Part shown: in pieces, positions 51,605 to 64,000 of the stretch
How positions within the stretch are numbered: the stretch's first letter is position 1
Layout of the letters: the number at the start of each line of letters is the position of its first letter
DNA from: Candidatus Pantoea persica
GTDB taxonomy: Bacteria > Pseudomonadota > Gammaproteobacteria > Enterobacterales > Enterobacteriaceae
Assembly: GCF_013753875.1 (NCBI RefSeq)
Contig: NZ_SMDS01000019.1
Location: 186,001 to 250,000 of the forward strand
Direction: 5' to 3'
DNA length: 64,000 nucleotides
Notes under the pieces: model-generated
What the model saw: the letters and a program-made list of their open reading frames with translations, nothing else
Database searches by the model: none
What the model was told of the DNA's origin: nothing
Program-made: the position numbers and the translations under genes

Positions 51605-52861
51605 TCAGGCTTCCGCTGCCTGTTTGTGAAACAGCTCGCGGAACACCGGATAGATATCCTCCGGCTCGCGAATATGCTGGATGGCAAAATTGTCGAACAT
51701 CGCCTGCAGATGTCCATATTCACGCCACAGCGTCTGGTGGGCACGACGGGTAATTTCGATATAGCTGTAGTAGCGTACCACCGGCAAAATATTCTTCGCT
51801 AGAATCTCGTGACACAGCGGCGAATCGTCCGCCCAGTTATCACCGTCCGAAGCCTGCGCCACGTAGATGTTCCACTGCGCCGGATCGTAGCGCTCTTTCA
51901 CCACCTCATCCATCAGCTTCAGTGCGCTGGAGACGATTGTGCCACCCGTTTCCTGCGAGTAGAAGAACTCCTGTTCATCCACCTCTTTCGCCTGGGTATG
52001 GTGGCGGATATAGACCACGTCGACGTTTTTATAGGTTCGACTCAGGAATAGATAGAGCAGAATATAAAAGCGCTTCGCCATATCCTTGGTCGCCTGATCC
52101 ATCGAGCCGGAGACGTCCATCAGGCAGAACATCACCGCCTGGCTGGAGGGCTCTGGCCGCTTCTCGAAATTTTTGTAGCGCAGGTCGAAGGTGTCGATAA
52201 AGGGCACGCGCTCGATGCGTGCGCGCAGTTCGGCAATCTCCTTACGCAGACGCTCCTCTTCCAGCAGCTGCGCCGGCTCCGCCTTTTCGATATCGCTCAG
52301 CGCCGCTTCCAGTTCGTGCATCATGCGGCGCTTGCCGGCGGTCATGGCGGTGCGTCGCGCCAGCGAATTCTGCAGCGAGCGCACCACGCTGATGTTGGCG
52401 GGCAAGCCGTTCGAGGTAAAGCCGGCGCGATGGGTTTTGTACTCGTTGAGCTGGCGATGCTGATTCTTGCGCAGGTTCGGCAGCGCCAGATCCTCAAACA
52501 GCAGGTCGAGATACTCATCTTTGGATATCTGGAACACGAACTCATCCTGACCTTCGCCATCCTGACCGCCGCCTCCTCCTCCGCCCTGCGGCCGCTCAAT
52601 GCGGTCGTTCTGAATAAAATGGTCGTTTCCGGGATGCACGCGATGTTGACTGCCGCCGCGCCCCTGATGGAAAACAGGTTCGTTGATATCGTCAACCGGA
52701 ATCGAGACGGACTCGCCGCTCTCGACGTCGGTGACCGAGCGCTTGTTGATGGCCTCAGAGATAGACTGCTTGATTTGCGACTTATAGCGGCGCAAAAAGC
52801 GCTGTCGGTTGACTGCGCTTTTGTTCTTGCCGTTGAGTCGCCGATCGATGAAATAGGCCAT
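51605..52861 (-). CDS. yeaH: YeaH, UPF0229 VWA-like protein
   Basis: Intact 418-residue YeaH (E. coli 427). The N-terminus is basic ([20 protein letters not shown]). A glycine-rich stretch occurs near residue 85 ([16 protein letters not shown]). The C-terminal half has a von Willebrand A-like fold with the metal-site motif DVSGSMD followed by [15 protein letters not shown] and [17 protein letters not shown]. It is encoded after yeaG and thought to work with that kinase; molecular role unknown. Gap to yeaG is 89 bases and structured. Confidence 0.95.
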   Translation of the reverse strand: MAYFIDRRLNGKNKSAVNRQRFLRRYKSQIKQSISEAINKRSVTDVESGESVSIPVDDINEPVFHQGRGGSQHRVHPGNDHFIQNDRIERPQGGGGGGGQDGEGQDEFVFQISKDEYLDLLFEDLALPNLRKNQHRQLNEYKTHRAGFTSNGLPANISVVRSLQNSLARRTAMTAGKRRMMHELEAALSDIEKAEPAQLLEEERLRKEIAELRARIERVPFIDTFDLRYKNFEKRPEPSSQAVMFCLMDVSGSMDQATKDMAKRFYILLYLFLSRTYKNVDVVYIRHHTQAKEVDEQEFFYSQETGGTIVSSALKLMDEVVKERYDPAQWNIYVAQASDGDNWADDSPLCHEILAKNILPVVRYYSYIEITRRAHQTLWREYGHLQAMFDNFAIQHIREPEDIYPVFRELFHKQAAEA

Positions 52862-52879
52862 AGCATTCCCCCAAACGTT

Positions 52880-52941
52880 GTAAGCAGGTCGAGCAGTGGC
52901 CCGACCTTATCGGCGATGATGACGGGCATCGGCCTGCTTAC
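52880..52941 (-). repeat. Branched inverted repeat between yeaG and yeaH
   Basis: Outer arms GTAAGCAGG (52880-52888) and CCTGCTTAC (52933-52941) are perfect complements. Inside lie two smaller hairpins: GGTCG/CGACC (52887-52891 with 52902-52906) and CGATG/CATCG (52914-52918 with 52927-52931). The transcript could form a three-way junction between the two cistrons. It may adjust mRNA stability or relative expression of kinase and partner (inference). Confidence 0.6.
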
Positions 52942-52950
52942 GGGACGTGA

Positions 52951-54885
52951 TTAAGACGATTTACACACGCGCAGATACCATTCGCACAGCAGGCGTACCT
53001 GTTTGCGGGTATAGCCTTTCTCCATCATGCGATCGACAAAATCATCGTGCTTTTTCTGTTCGTCCGTGGATGTTTTGGTATTGAACGAGATAACCGGCAG
53101 TAGCTCCTCGGTGTTCGAGAACATTTTCTTCTCGATCACGGTGCGCAGCTTCTCATAGCTGGTCCAGTTCAGGTTGCGGCCGTTGTTTTGCGCGCGGGCA
53201 CGCAGCACAAAGTTCACAATCTCGTTGCGGAAGTCTTTCGGGTTGCTGATCCCGGCCGGTTTTTCGATTTTTTCTAGCTCCTCGTTCAGCGACCCGCGGT
53301 CGAACAGCTGGCCGGTGTCGGTATCGCGGTACTCCTGATCCTGGATCCAGAAGTCGGCGTAGGTCACGTAGCGGTCGAAAATATTCTGACCATATTCAGA
53401 GTAGGACTCCAGATAGGCGGTCTGGATCTCTTTGCCGATAAACTCGGCGTATTTCGGGATCAGATAGCCTTTCAGGTGCTCCAGATATTTCTCCTCCTGA
53501 TCCTGCGGGAACTGATCGCGCTCAATCTGCTGCTCCAGCACATAGAAGAGATGCACCGGGTTGGCGGCCACTTCGGTATGGTCGAAGTTGAACACGCGCG
53601 ACAGGATCTTAAACGCGAAGCGGGTAGAGAGGCCGTTCATGCCTTCATCCACACCAGCGTAGTCGTGATACTCCTGCCAGGATTTCGCTTTCGGATCGGT
53701 ATCCTTTAGGCTCTCGCCGTCATAGACACGCATTTTCGAGTAGATGCTGGAGTTTTCCGGATTCTTCAGGCGCGACAGGATAGAGAAGCGTGCCAGGGTT
53801 TCCAGCGTGCCGGGCGCGCAGGGCGCGGTGGCCAGCTCGCTGTGGTTAAGCAGCTTCTCGTAGATTTTGATCTCTTCGGAGACGCGCAGGCAGTAGGGCA
53901 CCTTGACGATATAGACGCGGTCAAGAAACGCCTCGTTGTTTTTGTTGTTGCGGAAGGTCACCCACTCTGATTCGTTGGAGTGCGCGAGAATAATGCCGTT
54001 AAACGGCAGCGCGGAGATCCCCTCGGTGCCGTTATAGTTCCCTTCCTGCGTGGCGGTCAGCAGCGGATGCAGCACCTTAATCGGCGCCTTGAACATCTCC
54101 ACGAACTCCATGATGCCCTGGTTGGCGCGGCACAGCGCGCCGGAGTAGCCATAGGCGTCGGGATCGTTCTGCGCGTAATTTTCCAGCTTGCGGATATCCA
54201 CTTTACCCACCAGTGCGGAGATGTCCTGGTTGTTTTCGTCGCCCGGTTCGGTTTTGGCGATCGCTAGCTGCTCCAGAATCGACGGCCAGACCTTGATGAC
54301 TTTAAAACGGGTGATATCGCCGCCGAACTCGTGCAGCCGCTTGGCTGCCCACGGCGACATAATGGTGCCGAGATAGCGACGCGGCACGCCGTACTCTTTT
54401 TCGAGAATATTGGCGTCTTCCTGCGTGTTGAACAGGCAGAGTGGATGATCGTTGATCGGACTGCGCTCGCCATCGGCGCTCAGCACATAGATAGGCACGC
54501 GCTGCATCAGCACTTTCAGGCGCTCCGCCAGCGAGGATTTACCGCCGCCTACCGGCCCTAGCAGATAGAGGATCTGTTTCTTCTCTTCCAGACCCTGAGC
54601 GGAATGCTTCAGATAGGAGACAATCTGCTCTATGGCTTCCTCCATGCCATAAAACTCTTCAAAGGCCGGGTAACGGCCAATCACGCGATTGGAGAAGATT
54701 CTAGAAAGGCGTGGCTCCTGGGCGGTGTCGACCATGACTGGCTCACCGATAGCCATCAATAGTCGCTCTGCGGCGTTGGCGTATGCACTGCGATCCTGCT
54801 TACAGGTGGCAAGAAATTCCTGCAGTGTGAACTCTTCGTCCTTGGCAGCTTCATAACGCTGACGATAGTGATCGAATATGTTCAT
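52951..54885 (-). CDS. yeaG: PrkA-family serine protein kinase YeaG
   Basis: Intact 644-residue PrkA protein (E. coli 644), an AAA-type ATPase fused to a kinase-like C-terminal domain. It autophosphorylates and is involved in nitrogen-starvation and stationary-phase adaptation. Walker A is GPVGGGKSSL at residues 110-119, and the downstream AAA block contains FNGIILAHSNESEW. The PrkA C-terminal domain follows (NLNWTSYEKLRTVIEKKMFS). First gene of yeaG-yeaH. In E. coli it is transcribed by sigma-54 and sigma-S. Confidence 0.97.
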   Translation of the reverse strand: MNIFDHYRQRYEAAKDEEFTLQEFLATCKQDRSAYANAAERLLMAIGEPVMVDTAQEPRLSRIFSNRVIGRYPAFEEFYGMEEAIEQIVSYLKHSAQGLEEKKQILYLLGPVGGGKSSLAERLKVLMQRVPIYVLSADGERSPINDHPLCLFNTQEDANILEKEYGVPRRYLGTIMSPWAAKRLHEFGGDITRFKVIKVWPSILEQLAIAKTEPGDENNQDISALVGKVDIRKLENYAQNDPDAYGYSGALCRANQGIMEFVEMFKAPIKVLHPLLTATQEGNYNGTEGISALPFNGIILAHSNESEWVTFRNNKNNEAFLDRVYIVKVPYCLRVSEEIKIYEKLLNHSELATAPCAPGTLETLARFSILSRLKNPENSSIYSKMRVYDGESLKDTDPKAKSWQEYHDYAGVDEGMNGLSTRFAFKILSRVFNFDHTEVAANPVHLFYVLEQQIERDQFPQDQEEKYLEHLKGYLIPKYAEFIGKEIQTAYLESYSEYGQNIFDRYVTYADFWIQDQEYRDTDTGQLFDRGSLNEELEKIEKPAGISNPKDFRNEIVNFVLRARAQNNGRNLNWTSYEKLRTVIEKKMFSNTEELLPVISFNTKTSTDEQKKHDDFVDRMMEKGYTRKQVRLLCEWYLRVCKSS

Positions 54886-54974
54886 AACGATGCCCGTCCT
54901 TTCGTTTTTAGCACAGGTAAAGGAGCGTAATTAAAGGCTCATGAAGCTCCCGGAAGATATTCTCATTTGAGTAC

Positions 54975-54992
54975 AGAAACCCTTATGCCAAC
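54975..54992 (-). promoter_or_regulatory. Weak sigma-54 promoter candidate for yeaG
   Basis: On the minus strand TTGGCATAAGGGTTTCTG has the minus-24 GG and correct 10-base spacing, but the minus-12 element reads TC instead of GC. Reported because yeaG is sigma-54-dependent in E. coli and the distance to the gene (about 90 bases) is right. Confidence 0.3.
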
Positions 54993-55362
54993 CTGATCTC
55001 TTATTATCGGGATACACACTTATTGTGTGTCAATCTGCTCGTATTAACACCCACGCCTTACTTTATAACTATAGAAGGCATTCAGGAAATTTCCTCCGCA
55101 TAATTTTACTATTTAGCGATATATCAATAACAAAGTCACAATATTGCAAAGCCAGAGAGGCGGAAATCGGCAGGAAAAGGGTGAAGAATCCGGCAGATGT
55201 GCCGCTTTTAACCGCTGTGTTTAGGCGCACCACAGATAAAGGCTAAACCGGCGAGCAAAAATCGTTAAACTTCTGGGTAATTTTTATATTTATGGAAGAA
55301 ATTAATTGTGAACTAATTCAAACTTAAAGCGCTTGGCGCCATTATTCCTTGTTGTTTTTTCC
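54993..55362. other. AT-rich spacer upstream of yeaG
   Basis: About 370 bases, AT-rich, with TTATTGTGTGTC near 55019-55030. No coding similarity. It probably contains regulatory sites for yeaG, and its right end is where chaA lost its 3' half. Confidence 0.4.
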
Positions 55363-56153
55363 TCAACCTTCCGGCGACAGGATCAGCTGCGCCACTAGGA
55401 AACCAGTAAACTGCGCCGGCGCGTTGAATTCAGAGAGCAGGTGCTCCAGCGTATTGGCGTTCATCTTGGTCACGCTAATCACCGCAATCAGATGCACGAT
55501 CAGCCAGACGATATGCTAGACGCTGCTGTGCGCCGATGGCTTGCCCGTGATGCGGGTCGCCATCGTCGCTGTCATCCTCATCCTCATGCTCATAGACGAA
55601 CAGGTTCTGGTGCGTGCGGGTGAATCAGCAAAAAGACGCTGTACATCGCCGCCGAAATTGCCGCAATCAGTAGCGCCTGAATCGGGGTGAAATTGCCGCC
55701 CGGCAGTGCTTTGGGAAACACCAGCACCAAAATCGCCAGCGGAAAAATGGCGATCAGATACTGCTTCACCCCCCGCCAGATTGACATACTGGGTGGCAAA
55801 CTTGCCGCCGCCCAGCAGCAGCGAAAAGCCCACCGGTGACGATCATGATGTAGAGCGTATCGCGCATCAGGGCGGGTTCGGCGTCGCCAGTGGCCATCAG
55901 CGCGGAGATCAGGCTCACACCGACAGACTAAGGATCAGCGATCCATACGGCTCGCCGAGGCGATGCGCCAGCACGTCGGCATGGCGCACCACGCTAAAGG
56001 TGCTGATGAGAATGGCCATCAGCGCCAGCATGTTAATGCCAATCACCACGGGAAGCGACTGCTGCCCGCCGAAGAAAAACAATACGCCAAGCGCAGCGAG
56101 GGGAAGTATCAGGGTAAACTCTTTTTATGGCGCGTTTTTTCATGTGTCGTCAT
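55363..56153 (-). pseudogene. chaA: chaA, Ca2+(Na+,K+)/H+ antiporter, broken and truncated
   Basis: Relic of ChaA, a CaCA-type cation/proton antiporter (E. coli 366 residues). It starts MTTHEKTRHKKSL at 56153 and shifts frame at once near 56112. It continues GGQQSLPVVIGINMLALMAI and VVRHADVLAHRLGEPYGSLI, loses about 5 residues and frame near 55930, and shifts again near 55835 and 55785. FLLIHPHAP and the acidic loop VYEHEDEDD follow, then an amber replacing Trp at 55516-55518. The sequence stops at LSPEG near 55363; the last 115 or so residues are gone. Confidence 0.92.
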
Positions 56154-56497
56154 TCACCTTCCTCATTGTGAAAACCGCATATTGATAAAACCCAGTCGGG
56201 GTTTTGAAAGCGTAGGACTTTTATCGCAATACAGAGGGTGTAACTTTTCACCGCCGCGCGCAGTAAAAATTTACTACATTTTACTTTTTGATAAAAATAA
56301 GGAAGGGCAAAGATAAATCATATTTACCGAATTTTATTCTTACAATATCAATGAAATAACCAGATATAAAAGAGATGAGTACGGCCTGAAGCTGCAGTCG
56401 AGCAAACAGGCGAGCTGGGCGGCAGTGCGCGACAAGCTCACATACCTTTTTCGATAACGAACCCGAACCGCAGCCGCCGGCTGCAGGAAGCATAACG
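56154..56497 (+). other. Degenerate DNA upstream of nirB
   Basis: The left half is AT-rich. From about 56385 on, a plus-strand frame reads LQSSKQASWAAVRDKLTYLF and, one frame over, DNEPEPQPPAAGSI just before the nirB start. It looks like the surviving 3' end of an upstream gene, probably of the same nitrate/nitrite cluster, which I cannot identify. Confidence 0.35.
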
Positions 56498-58765
56498 ATG
56501 AGTAAACCGGTATGAGCCGTGATTGGTCACGGCATGGTCAGCCACTAACTTCTCGAGCAGCTGGTGGCGCGCACGCTTCATCAGCGCTACCAGATTGTGG
56601 TCTACGGCGAACAGCGGCTGCCCGCCTACGATCCTCTCATCTTACTTCGACGGCAAAAGCGCCGCCGAGCTCTCGCTGGTGGAGGATAATTTCTTCGCGA
56701 CACACAGCATTGAGCTGCGCAGCGGCTGCTAGGTGGTCACCATCGACCGCCAGCGTCGCAGCCTGCGCGACAGCCGCGGCGACGAGCTGGCGTGGGACAG
56801 GCTGGTGCTCGCCACCGGCTCGCGCGCCTTTGTGCCGCCGATTCCCGGCCACGACGACGCGCGCTGCTTTGTCTACCGCACGCTGGACGATCTCGACGCC
56901 CTCTCGTCCTGCGCGCGCCACAGCCGGCGCGGCGTGGTGATTGGCGGCGGCCTGTTGGGGCTGGAGGCGGCCAACGCGCTGCACCAGCTCGGACTGGAAA
57001 CCCACGTGGTGGAGTTCTCGCCGTGCCTCATGGCGGTGCCGCTGGACGACGACGGCGTGCAGGTGCACACCGCGAAGCAGACGGAAGAAATCGCGCGCGC
57101 GGTGGACCACAGCCTGACGCTGCGCTTCGCCGACGACGAACAGCTCGACACCGATCTGGTGCTCTTCTCAACGGGCATCCGGCCGCGCGACGAGCTGGCG
57201 CGCGAGGCAGACTTAACCCTCGGCCCGCGCGGCGGCATTGAGATCAATGCTGTCTGCCAGACTAGCGACAATGACATTTACTCCATCGGTGAGTGCGCGC
57301 TGTGGAACAAGCAGATCTTCGGCCTGGTGGCACCCGGCTATCAGATGGCGCGCGTGCTGGCAGATTATCTTGCCGGCGAGGCAAGCGCCTTCAGCTGCGC
57401 CGATATGAGCACCAAACTCAAGCTGCTCAGCGTCGAAGTCGCCTCGTTCGGCGACGCCCACGGTCTCACCCCGGGCAGTCAGAGCCTCTAATGGACCGAC
57501 AAGCCGAAAGGCATCTACAAAAAAATCGTGGTGTGCGGTTCGGGCAAAACCCGGCTGGGCTGCGTGCTGGTGGGCGACAGCGGCGACTACAGCACGCTGT
57601 TGCAGATGATGCTCAACCAGATGGCGCTGCCCGACGCGCCGGAGAGCCTGATCCCGCCCGCGCTGGCGGGCGCGCCGTCGAAGGCGCTGCCGGAGCAGCG
57701 CAGTTCTGCTGCTGCCACAACGTCAGCAAGGGCGACATCTGCGTGGCGGTGAAGCAGTACACCCGCGCCGCCACCGGCTGCGCGGCGCTGGTGAAGCAGG
57801 TGATGGAGCATTAGCTGGCGACCCTCGGCGTAGATGTGAAAAAGGATATCTGCGAACATTTCGCGTACTCGCGTCAGGAGCTCTATCACTGATCCGTGTC
57901 GGCGAACTGCAAAGCTGGGAGGCGCTGCTGGCGGCGCACGGGCGCGGCCACGGCTGCGAGGTGTGCAAGCCGCTGGCGGCGTCGCTGCTCGCCTCCTGCG
58001 GGAACGACTATCTGCTGAAGCCGGCGCACCTGCCGCTGCAGGACACTAACGATCGCTACTTTGCCAATATCCAGAAAGACGGCAGCTATTCCATGGTGCC
58101 GCGCGTGCCGGGCGGCGAGATCACCCCGCAGGGGCTGATCGCCATCGGCGAGGTGGCGGAGCGCTATTACCTCTATACCAAGATCACCGGCGGCTAGCGC
58201 ATCGAGCTCTTTGGCACGCGCCTCGATCATCTGCCCGCTATCTAGGAGGCGCTGCTGGCGGTGGGCTTTTAAATCGGCCACGCCTACGGCAAGTCGCTGC
58301 GCACGGTGAAATCCTGCGTCGGCTCCAGCTGGTGCCGCTACGGCGTGCAGGATTCCACCGCCTTCGCCATCGCGCTGGAGCACCGCTACAAAGGGCTGCG
58401 CGCACCGCACAAAATCAAGATGGCAGTCTCTGGCTGCACCCGCGAGTGCGCCGAAGCGCAGAGCAAGGATATCGGCGTCATCGCCACCGAGAAGGGGTGG
58501 AATCTCTACGTCTGCGGCAACGGCGGCATGAAGCCACGCCACGTCGACCTTTTCGCCAGCGACCTCGACGATGAAACGCTGATCCGCTATGTCGATCGCA
58601 TTTTGATGTTCTACGTGCACACCGCCGACCGCCTGCAACGCACCAGCGTCTGGATGGTCAACCAGGAGGGCGGCCTCGACTACCTGCGTCAGGTGGTGAT
58701 CGAGGATCGCCTCGGCATCGGCGCAACGCTGGAGGCGGAGATGCAGCAGGTATCGGCGCGCGGGA
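56498..58765 (+). pseudogene. nirB: nirB/nasB, NADH-dependent nitrite reductase large subunit, decayed
   Basis: Relic of the siroheme nitrite reductase large subunit (about 850-950 residues), of the respiratory NirB or assimilatory NasB type. From the ATG at 56498 the FAD/NAD domain is interrupted at codon 6 and again near 56640 and 56730, then is clean for 250 residues (VIGGGLLGLEAANALHQLGL, FSTGIRPRDELAREAD). Stops follow near 57489, 57813, 58196, 58243 and 58270, with frameshifts near 57700 and 57890. The siroheme/4Fe-4S cysteine blocks survive (CVGSSWCRYGVQDS, VSGCTRECAEAQSKDIGVIA). The last 90 or so residues are deleted where yneE begins. Confidence 0.93.
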
Positions 58766-58807
58766 AAGCCGCAGAATCGCCGCAAAATCCCTTTTCACCT
58801 GCACATC

Positions 58808-59608
58808 ATGATCGTTCGTCCCCATCGTCACAGGTTCGTTCGTTTGTTCGCCTGGCACGGCTCAGTGCTGCCCGATATTTCTTTTCGTCTGTTTCTCAAC
58901 CTGCTGATGTCGCTGCTGGCGCTTGCCCTGCTCAACGGGTATGAGACGCTCGGCATCCGGCATCCGGCATCCGGCATCCGGCATCCGGCATCCGGCATCC
59001 GGCAGACGCTGGCGCCGTTTGGTTTGCTCGGCGTCTCGATCGCCATCTTTCTCGGCTTTCGCAACAGCGTCTGCTTTGCACGTTTCAGCGAGGCGCGCTA
59101 CTGATCGCCTGCTGCACGCTGCAGCGTCAGGTGCTGGCGCTGTTTCCCGACGATGCGCCGCGAATCCAGGCGCTGCTGCTCGCCTTCTTCTACAGCCTGA
59201 AGCATCAGCTACGCTGTAGCGATCCGCGCGCGGCTCTGACGCGGCTGCTAGGCGACGATGCTGAATGGGTGCTGGGCGGCTGCGAGCGGAGCGACAGCAT
59301 GCCGGTGCCCTTCGCCTACGGCCTGCTGCTGCACTGCACCGTCTATCTGTTCTGCACGCTGCTGCCGTTCGCGCTGGCGCCTGACCTGCACTACAATGAC
59401 GCCGCTGGTGTCGATGTTTATCGCCTATACCTTTCTGTCGCTCGATACCCTGGCGGAAGAGCTGGAGATGCCCTTCGGCTACCAGAACAACCATCTGCCG
59501 ATGGACGCCATCTGCACCAATATCAAGATCAGCCTGCGCGAGATGGCGGGCGAAGAGGAGACGCTGCCGACGCCGCTGCGCCCCGACGTGCGCTACCGGC
59601 TGACGTAA
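58808..59608 (+). pseudogene. yneE: yneE, bestrophin-like membrane protein, broken
   Basis: Relic of YneE, a bestrophin-family (PF01062) putative chloride channel of about 300 residues. It starts IVRPHRHRFVRLFAWHGSVL. A 7-base tandem repeat at 58951-58999 adds GIRHPAS twice within LGIRQTLAPF without changing frame. FLGFRNSVCFARFSEARY is followed by a stop at 59102 and a deletion of about 60 residues with change of frame. MPVPFAYGLLLHCTVYLFCT is followed by a frameshift near 59397, and the C-terminus LAEELEMPFGYQNNHLPMDA is in a third frame to 59608. Confidence 0.9.
58951..59004 (+). repeat. Heptamer tandem repeat (CGGCATC) in yneE
   Basis: Seven perfect copies of CGGCATC (58951-58999) followed by a partial copy CGGCA. 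Homologues have the equivalent of a single copy, so six extra copies (42 bases, 14 codons) were gained. Slipped-strand expansion is the likely mechanism. Confidence 0.95.
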
Positions 59609-59635
59609 AAACGCCTCTGCTGGTCGGATAAAACC

Positions 59636-59669
59636 TTGCGCGCCCGGTCAATTCCGGCCGGGCGCGCAA
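59636..59669. repeat. GC-rich hairpin after yneE
   Basis: A 12-base-pair inverted repeat TTGCGCGCCCGG/CCGGGCGCGCAA with a 10-base loop. There is no T-tract downstream on the plus strand, so it is not a standard terminator. Confidence 0.6.
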
Positions 59670-59921
59670 AAATAAGCCCTGTCAAAACGGCGAAACCAGG
59701 CCGGCGACGATACGAACCTCACGCTTCCAGCCTTCTCCGCCTTACCTGTTACTTGTCGAATTTTCAGGCACTCTGCCGCTTATTCCTCCCGCAACGCCGC
59801 GTAACCGCCGTTCTCGTTCTGCCTGTTGAGAAGGCAACTCGCCCCTTTGTAGTGCAGCTGCTGCCCGAAATTGAACGGAAAAGTCAGGGGCGATCACAAA
59901 AGCAATACTTACTCCGGAGAC

Positions 59922-64000
<4,079 letters not shown>

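Noticed and set aside
58951..59004. CRISPR-like array
   Set aside because: Seven-base units without spacers; it is a simple tandem repeat inside a gene relic.

Overview
The window is chromosomal DNA of an Erwiniaceae-like enterobacterium (Pantoea/Erwinia group). Almost every gene has a clear E. coli counterpart. The joins rnd-minEDC-ycgLMN-dsbB-nhaB-fadR-ycgB-dadAX, and an AmsG/WbaP-type exopolysaccharide priming gene, fit Erwiniaceae better than E. coli. The striking feature is decay. I count about 31 intact genes against about 32 broken ones, damaged by frameshifts, in-frame stops (mostly UAG) and internal deletions. I see no insertion sequence, prophage, CRISPR array, tRNA or rRNA. This looks like a lineage that recently became host-restricted and is eroding its genome by point mutation and deletion. 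Species assignment is inference.

Layout. 1-5.3 kb: remnants of purT, yebE, ptrB, copC and copD around intact exoX, holE and yebY. 5.3-6.3 kb: the SdsR small RNA, then an empty stretch. 6.3-10.3 kb: a broken family-17 glycosyltransferase fused to the wreck of letB-letA, then broken msrC. 10.4-14.2 kb: intact proQ, prc and htpX. 14.2-22.2 kb: broken yebQ, kdgR, yebO, a metallo-beta-lactamase-fold gene, yobF, rlmA, yobD and manZYX, with only cspC intact. 22.2-31.6 kb: intact yoaE, nudL, pabB, yoaH and tsaB among broken pdeD, sdaA, yoaB and yoaA. 31.6-42 kb: intact yeaY, minEDC, ycgN, dsbB, nhaB and fadR, with fadD, rnd, ycgL and ycgM broken. 42-54.9 kb: intact ycgB, dadAX, a yebV homologue, cvrA and yeaHG, with a broken MFS pump and broken amsG-like gene. 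55.4-59.6 kb: three decayed genes (chaA, nirB/nasB, yneE). 60.2-64 kb: the intact ast operon, running off the right edge.

Functional reading. Cell-division placement (Min), envelope quality control (Prc, HtpX, DsbB), RNA chaperoning (ProQ, CspC), folate supply (PabB), t6A tRNA modification (TsaB), ion homeostasis (NhaB, CvrA), D-alanine and arginine catabolism (DadAX, AstCADB) and the YeaG-YeaH-YcgB stress module are kept. Mannose PTS uptake, fatty-acid activation, serine deamination, nitrite reduction, the LetAB lipid-transport system, purT and exopolysaccharide priming are lost or probably lost. Regulation is left half-dismantled: intact FadR and an apparent FadR operator remain in front of a dead fadD.
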